From Pseudomonas viciae (GTDB taxonomy: Bacteria > Pseudomonadota > Gammaproteobacteria > Pseudomonadales > Pseudomonadaceae): a DNA stretch of 64,000 bases. A program made the position numbers and the translations under genes. Location of the stretch: positions 2,144,001 through 2,208,000 of the forward strand of contig NZ_CP035088.1 in the NCBI RefSeq assembly GCF_004786035.1, written 5' to 3'. Shown here in pieces: positions 9,207 through 17,968 of the stretch (the stretch's first letter is position 1; each line of letters begins with the position of its first letter). The notes beneath the pieces were generated by a model. That model did not search any database. It worked only from the letters and a program-made list of their open reading frames with translations, and was not told where the DNA came from.

Positions 9207-10490
9207 ATGACTGACACCCGCAACGGCGAGGACAACGGCAAACTGCTTTATTGCTCCTTCTGTGGCAAAAGCCAGCATGAAGTACGCAAATTGATTGCCG
9301 GCCCCTCGGTCTTCATTTGCGACGAGTGCGTCGACCTGTGCAATGACATCATCCGCGAGGAGGTGCAGGAAGCCCAGGCCGAGAGCAGCGCGCATAAATT
9401 GCCTTCGCCTAAAGAAATCAGCGGCATCCTTGATCAGTATGTGATTGGTCAAGAACGTGCGAAAAAGGTACTGGCCGTAGCGGTGTACAACCACTACAAG
9501 CGCCTGAACCAGCGTGACAAAAAGAATGACGACGTCGAACTCGGCAAGAGCAACATCCTGCTGATCGGCCCGACAGGCTCGGGTAAAACCCTGCTTGCCG
9601 AAACTTTGGCGCGCTTGCTGAACGTTCCGTTCACCATCGCCGACGCAACCACCCTTACCGAGGCGGGTTACGTAGGTGAAGATGTCGAGAATATTATTCA
9701 GAAGTTGTTGCAGAAGTGCGATTACGATGTGGAAAAGGCCCAGATGGGCATTGTCTACATTGACGAAATCGACAAGATTTCCCGCAAGTCCGACAACCCG
9801 TCCATCACCCGGGATGTTTCCGGCGAGGGCGTGCAGCAGGCCTTGCTCAAGTTGATCGAAGGTACGGTCGCTTCCGTTCCGCCCCAGGGTGGCCGCAAGC
9901 ATCCGCAGCAGGAGTTCCTGCAGGTCGACACCCGTAACATCCTGTTCATCTGCGGTGGTGCGTTCTCCGGCCTGGAAAAGGTTATTCAAAACCGTTCCAC
10001 CCGTGGCGGCATTGGTTTCAACGCCGAAGTGCGCAGCAAGGAAGAAGGCAAGAAGGTCGGTGAGTCCCTGCGTGAAGTCGAGCCTGACGATCTGGTCAAG
10101 TTCGGTCTGATCCCGGAATTCGTGGGTCGTCTGCCGGTCCTGGCGACGCTGGACGAGTTGGATGAAGCGGCGTTGATGCAGATTCTGACCGAGCCGAAAA
10201 ACGCCCTGACCAAGCAGTACGCCAAGCTGTTCGAAATGGAAGGTGTAGACCTGGAGTTCCGTTCCGACGCGCTGAAATCGGTTGCCAAACGTGCCCTGGA
10301 GCGTAAGACCGGTGCCCGTGGGTTGCGCTCGATTCTCGAAGGCGTCTTGCTCGACACGATGTATGAAATCCCCTCGCAGTCCGAGGTGAGTAAAGTCGTG
10401 ATCGACGAAAGCGTTATAGAAGGCAAGTCCAAGCCATTGTATATCTACGAAAACAATGAGCCGACTGCCAAGGCCGCGCCGGACGCGTAA
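9207..10490 (+). CDS. clpX: Clp protease ATP-binding unfoldase subunit
   Basis: 427 residues from ATG 9207 ([20 protein letters not shown]); an in-frame ATG at 9174 would add residues not seen in the family. AAA+ unfoldase that recognises tagged substrates and threads them into ClpP. Visible: N-terminal C4 zinc finger (CSFCGK and CDECVDLC), Walker [11 protein letters not shown] near 121-130, pore loop GYVGED, Walker [11 protein letters not shown], and the ClpP-docking IGF loop in [10 protein letters not shown] short GC hairpin (9139-9158) lies between clpP and clpX. Confidence 0.98.
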   Translation: MTDTRNGEDNGKLLYCSFCGKSQHEVRKLIAGPSVFICDECVDLCNDIIREEVQEAQAESSAHKLPSPKEISGILDQYVIGQERAKKVLAVAVYNHYKRLNQRDKKNDDVELGKSNILLIGPTGSGKTLLAETLARLLNVPFTIADATTLTEAGYVGEDVENIIQKLLQKCDYDVEKAQMGIVYIDEIDKISRKSDNPSITRDVSGEGVQQALLKLIEGTVASVPPQGGRKHPQQEFLQVDTRNILFICGGAFSGLEKVIQNRSTRGGIGFNAEVRSKEEGKKVGESLREVEPDDLVKFGLIPEFVGRLPVLATLDELDEAALMQILTEPKNALTKQYAKLFEMEGVDLEFRSDALKSVAKRALERKTGARGLRSILEGVLLDTMYEIPSQSEVSKVVIDESVIEGKSKPLYIYENNEPTAKAAPDA

Positions 10491-10513
10491 GCGTCCCGCT
10501 GTTGGTACAAAGG

Positions 10514-10540
10514 AGGGGCCTTCGGGCCCCTTTGCTTTTA
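10514..10540 (+). terminator. terminator after clpX
   Basis: 7-bp stem aggggcc / ggcccct closed by a ttcg tetraloop (10521-10524) and followed by ttgctttt. Separates clpX from lon. Confidence 0.88.
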
Positions 10541-10564
10541 GCGCGTTTTAGACGTGTCTTAGCG

Positions 10565-10593
10565 CTTGTTTTTTTTCAAGGCTGCCCCCATCT
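10565..10593 (+). promoter_or_regulatory. RpoH (sigma32)-type heat-shock promoter for lon
   Basis: CTTGTTT (10565-10571), a 14-base spacer and CCCCATCT (10586-10593), compared with the E. coli sigma32 consensus CTTGAAA and CCCCATNT. It lies 59 bases before the lon start, right after the clpX terminator. Seen motif; function inferred. Confidence 0.65.
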
Positions 10594-10651
10594 TGGTTTC
10601 AAGCTTACTTCCATCTGTTTCCGGCCTTGTGGCCGCCGTAGAGGCGAAATC

Positions 10652-13048
10652 ATGAAGACAACCATCGAATTGCCTCTCCTGCCATTGCGTGATGTTGTGG
10701 TGTATCCGCACATGGTTATCCCGCTGTTCGTGGGGCGCGAGAAGTCTATCGAAGCCCTCGAGGCTGCGATGACGGGTGACAAGCAGATCCTTCTGCTGGC
10801 TCAGAGAAATCCTGCTGACGACGATCCCGGCGAAGACGCACTTTATCGCGTAGGTACGATTGCAACGGTTCTGCAACTGCTCAAGCTGCCCGACGGCACC
10901 GTCAAGGTTCTCGTTGAAGGTGAACAGCGCGGTGCAGTCGAGCGTTTCAGCGAAGTGGACGGCCATTGCCGGGCCGAAGTGTCGCTGATCGAAGAGGTCG
11001 ATGCGCCCGAGCGTGAATCCGAGGTGTTTGTCCGCAGCCTGCTGTCTCAGTTCGAGCAATACGTGCAGTTGGGCAAGAAGGTGCCTGCCGAGGTCCTGTC
11101 GTCGCTTAACAGCATCGACGAGCCCGGGCGGCTGGTCGATACGATGGCGGCCCACATGGCGCTCAAGATCGAGCAGAAGCAGGAAATTCTCGAAATCATC
11201 GATTTGTCGGCCCGTGTCGAACACGTGCTGGCATTGCTCGATGGCGAAATCGATCTGCTGCAGGTCGAGAAACGCATTCGCGGTCGCGTCAAGAAGCAAA
11301 TGGAGCGCAGCCAGCGCGAGTACTACCTGAATGAGCAGATGAAGGCCATTCAAAAGGAACTCGGCGATGGTGACGAAGGCCACAACGAAATCGAAGAGCT
11401 GAAAAAGCGTATCGATGCCGCTGGCTTGCCCAAGGATGCACTGGCCAAGGCCCAGGCCGAGCTGAACAAGCTCAAGCAGATGTCGCCGATGTCTGCCGAA
11501 GCCACCGTGGTGCGCTCCTACATCGATTGGCTGGTGCAGGTGCCGTGGAAGGCCCAGAGCAAGGTGCGTCTGGACTTGGCCCGTGCCGAAGACATCCTCG
11601 ACGCCGACCATTACGGTCTGGAAGAGGTCAAGGAACGCATCCTTGAATACCTCGCCGTGCAAAAGCGCGTGAAAAAAATTCGCGGTCCGGTGCTGTGCCT
11701 GGTTGGTCCTCCCGGGGTTGGTAAAACCTCCCTGGCGGAGTCGATTGCCCACGCCACCAACCGTAAATTCGTGCGTATGGCCCTTGGCGGCGTGCGCGAC
11801 GAGGCGGAAATCCGCGGTCATCGCCGCACCTACATCGGGTCGATGCCAGGAAGATTGATTCAAAAGATGACAAAAGTGGGTGTGCGCAACCCATTGTTCC
11901 TTTTGGATGAAATCGACAAGATGGGCAGCGATATGCGTGGCGATCCCGCCTCTGCGTTGCTTGAAGTGCTCGATCCTGAGCAGAATCACAATTTCAACGA
12001 TCACTACCTGGAGGTCGACTACGACCTGTCGGACGTGATGTTCCTTTGCACCTCCAACTCCATGAACATTCCGGCGGCCCTGCTGGATCGGATGGAGGTG
12101 ATTCGTCTGCCCGGCTATACCGAAGACGAGAAGATCAACATCGCCGTCAAATACCTTTCGCCCAAGCAGATCCAGGCCAACGGCCTGAAAAAAGGCGAGT
12201 TGGAATTCGATGAGGAAGCCATTCGCGACATCATCCGTTACTACACCCGCGAAGCCGGTGTGCGTGGCCTGGAGCGGCAAATTGCCAAGGTTTGCCGCAA
12301 GGCGGTCAAGGAGCATGCGCTGGAAAAACGCTTCGCGGTCAAGGTCACTTCGGACCTGCTGGAGCACTTCCTGGGTGTGCGCAAATTCCGCTATGGCCTG
12401 GCCGAGCAACAGGATCAGATTGGTCAGGTGACCGGTCTTGCGTGGACCCAAGTGGGCGGCGAGTTGCTGACCATCGAGGCGGCTGTGGTGCCGGGCAAAG
12501 GGCAGTTGATCAAGACCGGTTCCCTGGGCGACGTGATGGTTGAGTCGATTACTGCGGCGCTGACGGTGGTTCGTAGCCGCGCTCGGAGCCTGGGCATTCC
12601 TGTGGACTTCCACGAGAAGCGCGATACGCATATCCACATGCCTGAAGGGGCGACGCCCAAGGATGGCCCAAGCGCTGGCGTAGGTATGTGCACGGCCCTG
12701 GTATCAGCGCTGACCGGCATCCCGGTGCGCGCCGATGTCGCCATGACGGGTGAAATCACGCTGCGCGGCCAGGTATTGGCAATCGGCGGCCTGAAGGAAA
12801 AACTGCTGGCGGCTCACCGTGGCGGGATCAAGACCGTGATCATTCCTGAAGAGAATGTTCGCGATCTGAAGGAAATTCCTGACAACATTAAGCAGGATCT
12901 TCAGATCAAACCAGTTAAATGGATTGACGAGGTCCTGCAAATTGCGCTGCAATACGCGCCGGAGCCCTTGCCGGATGTGGCTCCGGAGATAGTCGCGAAG
13001 GACGAAAAGCGCGAGTCTGACTCTAAGGAAAGAATTAGTACGCATTAA
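10652..13048 (+). CDS. lon: ATP-dependent protease Lon
   Basis: 798 residues from ATG 10652, where the conserved start [20 protein letters not shown] begins; the frame is open further upstream but that part covers the clpX terminator and the promoter. Homohexameric AAA+ serine protease for misfolded and regulatory proteins. N-terminal LonN domain, Walker [11 protein letters not shown] near 352, Walker [10 protein letters not shown], and C-terminal Ser/Lys protease domain with [10 protein letters not shown] (Ser about 674). Expected heat-shock control through the RpoH-like promoter just upstream. Confidence 0.98.
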   Translation: MKTTIELPLLPLRDVVVYPHMVIPLFVGREKSIEALEAAMTGDKQILLLAQRNPADDDPGEDALYRVGTIATVLQLLKLPDGTVKVLVEGEQRGAVERFSEVDGHCRAEVSLIEEVDAPERESEVFVRSLLSQFEQYVQLGKKVPAEVLSSLNSIDEPGRLVDTMAAHMALKIEQKQEILEIIDLSARVEHVLALLDGEIDLLQVEKRIRGRVKKQMERSQREYYLNEQMKAIQKELGDGDEGHNEIEELKKRIDAAGLPKDALAKAQAELNKLKQMSPMSAEATVVRSYIDWLVQVPWKAQSKVRLDLARAEDILDADHYGLEEVKERILEYLAVQKRVKKIRGPVLCLVGPPGVGKTSLAESIAHATNRKFVRMALGGVRDEAEIRGHRRTYIGSMPGRLIQKMTKVGVRNPLFLLDEIDKMGSDMRGDPASALLEVLDPEQNHNFNDHYLEVDYDLSDVMFLCTSNSMNIPAALLDRMEVIRLPGYTEDEKINIAVKYLSPKQIQANGLKKGELEFDEEAIRDIIRYYTREAGVRGLERQIAKVCRKAVKEHALEKRFAVKVTSDLLEHFLGVRKFRYGLAEQQDQIGQVTGLAWTQVGGELLTIEAAVVPGKGQLIKTGSLGDVMVESITAALTVVRSRARSLGIPVDFHEKRDTHIHMPEGATPKDGPSAGVGMCTALVSALTGIPVRADVAMTGEITLRGQVLAIGGLKEKLLAAHRGGIKTVIIPEENVRDLKEIPDNIKQDLQIKPVKWIDEVLQIALQYAPEPLPDVAPEIVAKDEKRESDSKERISTH

Positions 13049-13072
13049 TACGCATTTGCCTGGGGGGCTTCC

Positions 13073-13102
13073 TTGACAGTTTTTTAGAGCCCTTGTTATA
13101 AA
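13073..13102 (+). promoter_or_regulatory. sigma70 promoter of hupB
   Basis: A consensus TTGACA (13073-13078) and TTATAA/TATAAA (13096-13102) with 17-18 bases between, about 95 bases before the hupB start. Confidence 0.8.
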
Positions 13103-13196
13103 GCGGCTCTTAAGTGTCTGTAGGCCATTCAGCACTCGTTTTTGCTTTCACCAAAAAAACTTAGAATCATCTCAAATAGATATAAGGGGACTTAGA

Positions 13197-13469
13197 GTGA
13201 ACAAGTCGGAACTGATTGATGCTATCGCTGCATCCGCTGATATCCCGAAAGCTGCTGCTGGCCGTGCGCTGGACGCTGTAATCGAATCCGTCACTGGCGC
13301 TCTCAAGGCCGGCGACTCCGTTGTTCTGGTAGGTTTCGGCACCTTCTCCGTGACTGACCGCCCAGCTCGTACCGGTCGCAACCCGCAGACCGGCAAGACG
13401 CTGGAAATCCCTGCTGCCAAAAAGCCGGGTTTCAAAGCTGGTAAAGCGCTGAAAGAAGCCGTTAACTAA
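13197..13469 (+). CDS. hupB: nucleoid protein HU, beta type
   Basis: 90 residues, exactly the HU length, starting at GTG 13197 after a clear ribosome site (aagggga). The product [20 protein letters not shown] has the HU N-terminal helices; the arm motif [20 protein letters not shown] lies near 55-74. Small DNA-bending nucleoid protein. It is followed by a tRNA-like element and a terminator before ppiD. Very sure. Confidence 0.98.
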   Translation: MNKSELIDAIAASADIPKAAAGRALDAVIESVTGALKAGDSVVLVGFGTFSVTDRPARTGRNPQTGKTLEIPAAKKPGFKAGKALKEAVN

Positions 13470-13516
13470 GGTTTCATTGAGTTTATCCGGGTCGGGGTCA
13501 TGCCTGGCTTGGCAGC

Positions 13517-13591
13517 GGAGCGGTAATAGGACCGGTTGCTACTGGTCTGTGACGCCAGGGCTTGAGGGTTCGAGCCCGGTCCGCTCCGCCA
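13517..13591 (+). pseudogene. degenerate tRNA-Asp-like element
   Basis: 75 bases beginning GGAGCGGTA and ending CCGCTCCGCCA, the same acceptor ends as bacterial tRNA-Asp, with a complete acceptor stem, an encoded CCA and a T-loop TTCGAGC. The anticodon stem CTGGT/GCCAG closes a loop CTGTGAC, giving GTG (His) instead of the Asp GTC. The T-stem has mismatches, the D-arm is irregular, and an alternative GGGCTT/GAGCCC hairpin is possible. It is followed by its own terminator. Probably a decayed tRNA gene; a transcribed tRNA-like RNA is the alternative. Confidence 0.6.
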
Positions 13592-13599
13592 GTTACGAG

Positions 13600-13628
13600 A
13601 AGGCGCATCCTCGGATGCGCCTTTCTTC
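13600..13628 (+). terminator. terminator after the tRNA-like element
   Basis: 9-bp stem aggcgcatc / gatgcgcct with a ctcg loop, followed by ttctt. Placement 10 bases after the CCA is as for real tRNA units. Confidence 0.88.
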
Positions 13629-13693
13629 TATCCGGATTCTACCCACGCTCCACGGTTGCCTAATTTTGAAGTTCAACCGTTTCTGGGGGACGC

Positions 13694-15565
13694 ATGCTGC
13701 AGAATATCAGGGACAATTCACAAGGCTGGATTGCCAAAACCATCATCGGGGTCATCGTCGCATTGATGGCGTTGACCGGTTTCGATGCCATTTTTCAAGC
13801 CACCACCAACAGCAATGACGCGGCCAAGGTCAACGGCGAAAAAATCAGCCAGAACGAGCTGAGCCAGGCGGTCGATATGCAACGCCGTCAGCTCATGCAA
13901 CAGTTGGGCAAGGATTTCGACGCCTCTTTGCTGGACGAAAAAATGCTGCGTGATTCGGCGCTCAAGGGCCTGATCGATCGCAAGCTGCTGCTGCAGGGCG
14001 CAAACGACGCGAAATTCGCTTTTTCCGAAGCCGCGCTGGATCAAGTGATCCTGCAAACACCTGAATTCCAGGTCGACGGCAAGTTCAGCGCCGAGCGTTT
14101 CGATCAGGTGATCCGCCAGCTGGGTTACAACCGTATGCAATTCCGCCAGATGCTGGCCCAGGAAATGCTGATCGGTCAGCTGCGTGCCGGTCTGGCTGGC
14201 AGCGGTTTCGTCACGGATGCCCAGGTGCTGGCATTCGCCCGCCTGGAAAAACAGACCCGTGATTTCGCCACCCTGAACATCAAGGCCGACCCGTCGGCAG
14301 TGAAGCTGACCGATGACGAGGTCAAGGCTTACTACGATAAACACGCTAAGGAATTCATGACGCCTGATCAGGTGGTCATCGATTATCTCGAACTGAAGAA
14401 AGCCTCGTTCTTCGATCAGGTCAGCGTCAAGGACGAAGACCTGCAAGCGGCCTATCAGAAAGAAATCGCCAACCTGTCCGAACAGCGTCGGGCTGCGCAC
14501 ATCCTGATCGAAGTGAACGACAAGGTCACCGAAGCCCAGGCCAAGGCGAAGATCGAGGAAATCCAGGCCCGCCTGGCCAAGGGTGAGTCGTTTGAAGCCC
14601 TGGCGAAGGAGTTTTCCCAGGACCCGGGTTCGGCGAATAACGGCGGTGATCTCGGTTATGCCGGTCCAGGCGTTTACGATCCGGAATTCGAAAAGGCGTT
14701 GTATGCCTTGAACAAGGACCAGGTATCGGCGCCGGTGCGCACCGATTTCGGTTTGCACCTGATCAAGCTGCTGGGTGTCGAAGCGCCTGAAGTTCCCACG
14801 TTTGCCAGTCTTAAGGACAAGCTGACCCGCGAGCTGAAGACCCAACAGGTAGAGCAGCGTTTCGTGGAAGCGACCAAGCAACTGGAGGATGCCTCGTTTG
14901 AAGCGTCCGACCTGGCGCAACCGGCTCAGGACCTGAAGCTGACCGTCCACACGTCGGCACCATTCGGGCGTGAAGGCGGGGAAGGGGTTGCGGCCAACCG
15001 TGCCGTGGTCACCGCTGCCTTCAGCCCGGAAGTGCTGGATGAGGGTGCCAATAGCACCGCCATCGAGCTGGACCCGGAAACTGTCGTGGTGCTGCGTGCC
15101 AAGGAACACCGCAAGCCTGAACAAATGTCGCTGGAAAGCGTGTCTGGGGCGATTCGCACTCAATTGGCCAAGGAACACGCCAGCGCGGCAGCCAAGACCC
15201 AGGCCGATGAGTTGATCGTCAGCCTGCGTGACGGCAAGACTGCCCTGGACAAGCCGGTTGCCGGCCAAAGCTGGAAAGTCAGCGAAGCGGCAACCCGTAA
15301 CCAGGAAGGTATCGATCCGGCAGTGCTGCAAGCACTGTTCCGCATGCCCAAGCCTGAGTCGAAGGATAAGCCGACGTTCGCCAGCGTGACGTTGCCAGAC
15401 GGCAGCCTGGTGGTCGTGCGTCTGAACGGCGTGAACGAAGCGGCGGCACCGACCGACGAAGAGAAGGCTCAGTATCGTCGCTATCTCGCTTCCCGTATCG
15501 GCCAGCAGGACTTCGCCGCTTATCGCAAGCAGTTGGAGAGCCAGGCGGACATCAAGCGTTTCTGA
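13694..15565 (+). CDS. ppiD: periplasmic folding chaperone / prolyl isomerase PpiD
   Basis: 623 residues. One N-terminal membrane anchor (about residues 13-34, GWIAKTIIGVIVALMALTGF) with the rest in the periplasm. A SurA-N-like chaperone region is followed by a parvulin PPIC domain (about 265-360; AAHILIEVND, GGDLGYAGPG) and a C-terminal helical part. PpiD helps newly translocated outer-membrane proteins at the Sec translocon. Standard location downstream of hupB. Very sure. Confidence 0.95.
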   Translation: MLQNIRDNSQGWIAKTIIGVIVALMALTGFDAIFQATTNSNDAAKVNGEKISQNELSQAVDMQRRQLMQQLGKDFDASLLDEKMLRDSALKGLIDRKLLLQGANDAKFAFSEAALDQVILQTPEFQVDGKFSAERFDQVIRQLGYNRMQFRQMLAQEMLIGQLRAGLAGSGFVTDAQVLAFARLEKQTRDFATLNIKADPSAVKLTDDEVKAYYDKHAKEFMTPDQVVIDYLELKKASFFDQVSVKDEDLQAAYQKEIANLSEQRRAAHILIEVNDKVTEAQAKAKIEEIQARLAKGESFEALAKEFSQDPGSANNGGDLGYAGPGVYDPEFEKALYALNKDQVSAPVRTDFGLHLIKLLGVEAPEVPTFASLKDKLTRELKTQQVEQRFVEATKQLEDASFEASDLAQPAQDLKLTVHTSAPFGREGGEGVAANRAVVTAAFSPEVLDEGANSTAIELDPETVVVLRAKEHRKPEQMSLESVSGAIRTQLAKEHASAAAKTQADELIVSLRDGKTALDKPVAGQSWKVSEAATRNQEGIDPAVLQALFRMPKPESKDKPTFASVTLPDGSLVVVRLNGVNEAAAPTDEEKAQYRRYLASRIGQQDFAAYRKQLESQADIKRF

Positions 15566-15589
15566 ATGCGATGATGGCTCGCTAACCAA

Positions 15590-15619
15590 AGACCCCGGCC
15601 GAAAAGCCGGGGTCTTTTT
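15590..15619 (+). terminator. terminator after ppiD
   Basis: 10-bp stem agaccccggc / gccggggtct with loop cgaaaa, followed by five T. Confidence 0.93.
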
Positions 15620-15789
15620 GTATCTGCTTATTGCCAATGGCGGAATGTTCGTCGATCCATCGAGATTGCTTCTTTTTCCTGCAAACAACCCCCAGTAGAC
15701 TTGTATCCCGTTCAAGTCGTGATTACTCACGCTGCCGAGCCGCGTTCTGTTGCACAATACGCCCCGGACTGTTTTTCTCAGGATGTTCA

Positions 15790-16629
15790 ATGTTCAGATC
15801 ACCTCACATGCGCACCCTCGGGCTTGCCTTGGCGTTGGCCGCCGCAGCCGGTTGCTCGTCCAAGAAAGCTGCCATTTACGAGCATGAAAACTTCGATGAT
15901 TCCGGTACATTTTCGCGTACTTACCCAGTGAGTGATGCCGCGACCTGTGAAGCCGGGCGCCGGGCGTTGCTCAGTCAGGGCTACATCATCACCAGCAGCG
16001 ATGCGAAACTGGTCAGTGGTCACAAGAGCTTTCAGCAGACCGGCGAAACCCACATGGAGATCAGTTTCAACCTGGTCTGTGCCGAAGACGGTGGTACCGG
16101 ACATCGTGCGACCATGTTCGCCAACGCCCTGCAGGACCGTTATGCCCTGAAGAAAACCAACAACTCCGCCAGCCTGGGTGTGGGGGTGCTGGGCTCGGTG
16201 TCGATGCCGATCGGCTCGTCAGATGATTCGATGGTCAAGGTCGCCAGCGAAACCGTGTCGGCGGCCAAGTTCTATGAGCGTTTCTTTGCTTTGGTGGAAT
16301 TGTTCCTACCGCCTGAAGCGAAAAAAGCCGTTGAGAACGTCGAAAAACCAAAAGATGAATTGGGTGTTCCGGAAACCAAGGTCGAACCGGCGGCGCTGAT
16401 GCCTGCTCCTGCACCTGAACCTGAACCTGAACCTGAATCTTCCGCGCCGCAAGCGGCGCCACCACCTGTCGAACCCGCGCCTGCGGTGTCGGAGCCGATC
16501 ACTCCGCCTGCCGAGCCAGCGCCGATTGCGCCTGAGCCGTCAGAGCCAACGCCAACCACGGAAACCATCACTGCGCCACCGCCCAGTACTTTGCCGGCGC
16601 CGACCGAGCCAATCCAGCCGCTCCCCTGA
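15790..16629 (+). CDS. DUF2242-type lipoprotein with proline-rich tail
   Basis: 279 residues from ATG 15790 (aggatg precedes it; ATG 15808 is possible). The signal peptide ends LAAAAGC followed by SSKKAA, a lipoprotein signal with Cys about 21. The folded part (22-190) matches what I recall as DUF2242: YEHENFDDSGTFSRTYPV, then ATCEAGRRALLSQGY and VGVLGSVSMPIGSSDDS. The last 75 residues are Pro/Glu/Ala-rich with a PEPEPEPE run, likely an extended spacer in the periplasm. A terminator follows 70 bases downstream. Function unknown. Confidence 0.82.
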   Translation: MFRSPHMRTLGLALALAAAAGCSSKKAAIYEHENFDDSGTFSRTYPVSDAATCEAGRRALLSQGYIITSSDAKLVSGHKSFQQTGETHMEISFNLVCAEDGGTGHRATMFANALQDRYALKKTNNSASLGVGVLGSVSMPIGSSDDSMVKVASETVSAAKFYERFFALVELFLPPEAKKAVENVEKPKDELGVPETKVEPAALMPAPAPEPEPEPESSAPQAAPPPVEPAPAVSEPITPPAEPAPIAPEPSEPTPTTETITAPPPSTLPAPTEPIQPLP

Positions 16630-16699
16630 GGTTCGGCGAGGGGTAATCTCTTGCCACACCTTAATACGGTAATTTTCCGACGCTGTGCTACGTTTAATT

Positions 16700-16726
16700 C
16701 ATGAAGCTTTTGCTTCATGTTTTGTT
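16700..16726 (+). terminator. terminator after the DUF2242 gene
   Basis: 8-bp stem catgaagc / gcttcatg with a tttt loop, followed by ttttgtt. Confidence 0.8.
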
Positions 16727-16795
16727 CATAAAGCAGCTTTATGCTGATTCCAACGCCATCAGGCATCGGTTTCAACGACAGGGGAAGGACTCGTA

Positions 16796-16882
16796 ATGGA
16801 TGATTATCAGGAAGAGCTGCTGGAATACCAGGCGTATGAACTGGACCCGCTGGAACCCGCCGAGGATGCGACGGAGTTGTAG
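16796..16882 (+). CDS. 28-residue acidic micro-protein
   Basis: A very short ORF with a strong ribosome site (aggggaagg, 7 bases before ATG 16796). The product MDDYQEELLEYQAYELDPLE and then PAEDATEL has ten Asp/Glu and no Lys or Arg. It fills the 300-base gap between the DUF2242 gene and the AraC gene. Strong SD and consistent acidic composition argue for translation; there is no family I can name. Could instead be a leader peptide, but no downstream gene is on the same strand. Confidence 0.55.
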   Translation: MDDYQEELLEYQAYELDPLEPAEDATEL

Positions 16883-16928
16883 TGCAAGGGCAGCGTACGC
16901 TACACGTTATTAGTGGAAAGTTTGAAGC

Positions 16929-17966
16929 TCAAATCACTCTATGACTGCGGCGAAACTCTCCGGGCGTCTGGTCGTTCCAGCGCTTGAAGGCACGTTGGAA
17001 CGCCTCGGCTGAGGCGAAGCCCAACAGGTAGGCGATTTCGCCGAACGCCAGTTCGGTATCGCGGATGTAGGTCATGGCAAGGTCGCGGCGGGTGTCGTTG
17101 AGGATCGCGCGAAATTGCGTGCCTTCCTCGGCCAGTTTGCGGCGCAAGGTCCAGGTCGGTAGCTTCAGGCGTGCCGCCACTTCTTCCAGGTCGGGTTCCC
17201 GGCCGCCATTGAGCAACGGCCCCAGCAGTTGGATGATGCGCTCGCGTAGACTGCGGGTTCGGGTCAGCTGCTCCAGTTCCTGTTCACACAACTGAACCAG
17301 ATGCCGCCAGGTACTGGGGCAATGCTGCCGATTGCGCTGGGCGAGACTGTCCAGGCCCAGGCGCAGTTGATTCTGCTGGGCGCCAAACTGGATAGGGCAA
17401 TCACCGAGCGTTCGGTAGGCCTCCACGTACGGCGGTTCTTCGAATTCGATCTCTATGCGTTCGGCCCGCACCGCGATGTCGCTCACGCTCGATAGCTGCG
17501 CAAGCCAACCGGCAATGATCGAGTCCACGACGAAGCGGTTGTAGGCGTTATATGGGCTGATGGAATAGAACCGCAGCCACGCTCCCCGGGCGTCCTCATG
17601 AAAACTCGATTGGCCACGATAGTTGGAACCGTACAGAGGCTCGAAGCGGATCATGCAGCGTGCGGCTTCGCGTACGGTCGGCGCCTGGGCAGCAGTGACG
17701 CCCGCCAGCCCGGCCTGGCTCAAACGGCTGAGTTGACCCATACGCAGGCCCAGGGCCGGATCCTGGGTCTGTTGGATCGCCGCATGGCCCAGGCGCATGT
17801 AGCGTGGGATCGACAGGCGAGCCCCGGGTTGGGCCAGGCGTGCGGCATCGAGGCCGTATTGTTCAAGCAAGGGCTGGGGGTCCTGTCCATGACTGGCAAC
17901 CGCATCCGCCAGGCTATGGACGAAGCCCACGGACAGGTCCCCCAGGCGCATCGGTTGCGGTTTCAT
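16929..17966 (-). CDS. AraC-family transcriptional regulator
   Basis: 345 residues from ATG 17966 (a GTG at 17972 overlapping the upstream stop is the alternative). The N-terminal 200 residues form the arabinose-binding-like domain found in OruR/ArgR-like Pseudomonas AraC proteins; the C-terminal 100 hold two HTH motifs (AARLKLPTWTLRRKLAEEG and IAYLLGFASAEAFQRAFKRW). It is directly downstream of the nitrilase-fold gene on the same strand, so the two are probably co-transcribed. Ligand unknown. The neighbouring fadH is transcribed the opposite way. Confidence 0.88.
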   Translation of the reverse strand: MKPQPMRLGDLSVGFVHSLADAVASHGQDPQPLLEQYGLDAARLAQPGARLSIPRYMRLGHAAIQQTQDPALGLRMGQLSRLSQAGLAGVTAAQAPTVREAARCMIRFEPLYGSNYRGQSSFHEDARGAWLRFYSISPYNAYNRFVVDSIIAGWLAQLSSVSDIAVRAERIEIEFEEPPYVEAYRTLGDCPIQFGAQQNQLRLGLDSLAQRNRQHCPSTWRHLVQLCEQELEQLTRTRSLRERIIQLLGPLLNGGREPDLEEVAARLKLPTWTLRRKLAEEGTQFRAILNDTRRDLAMTYIRDTELAFGEIAYLLGFASAEAFQRAFKRWNDQTPGEFRRSHRVI

Positions 17967-17968
17967 GT

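Noticed and set aside
10559..12637. Long minus-strand ORF opposite lon
   Set aside because: Shadow of lon; no start site, no recognised domain, no conserved motif.
13718..15790. Long minus-strand ORF opposite ppiD
   Set aside because: Shadow of ppiD crossing its terminator.
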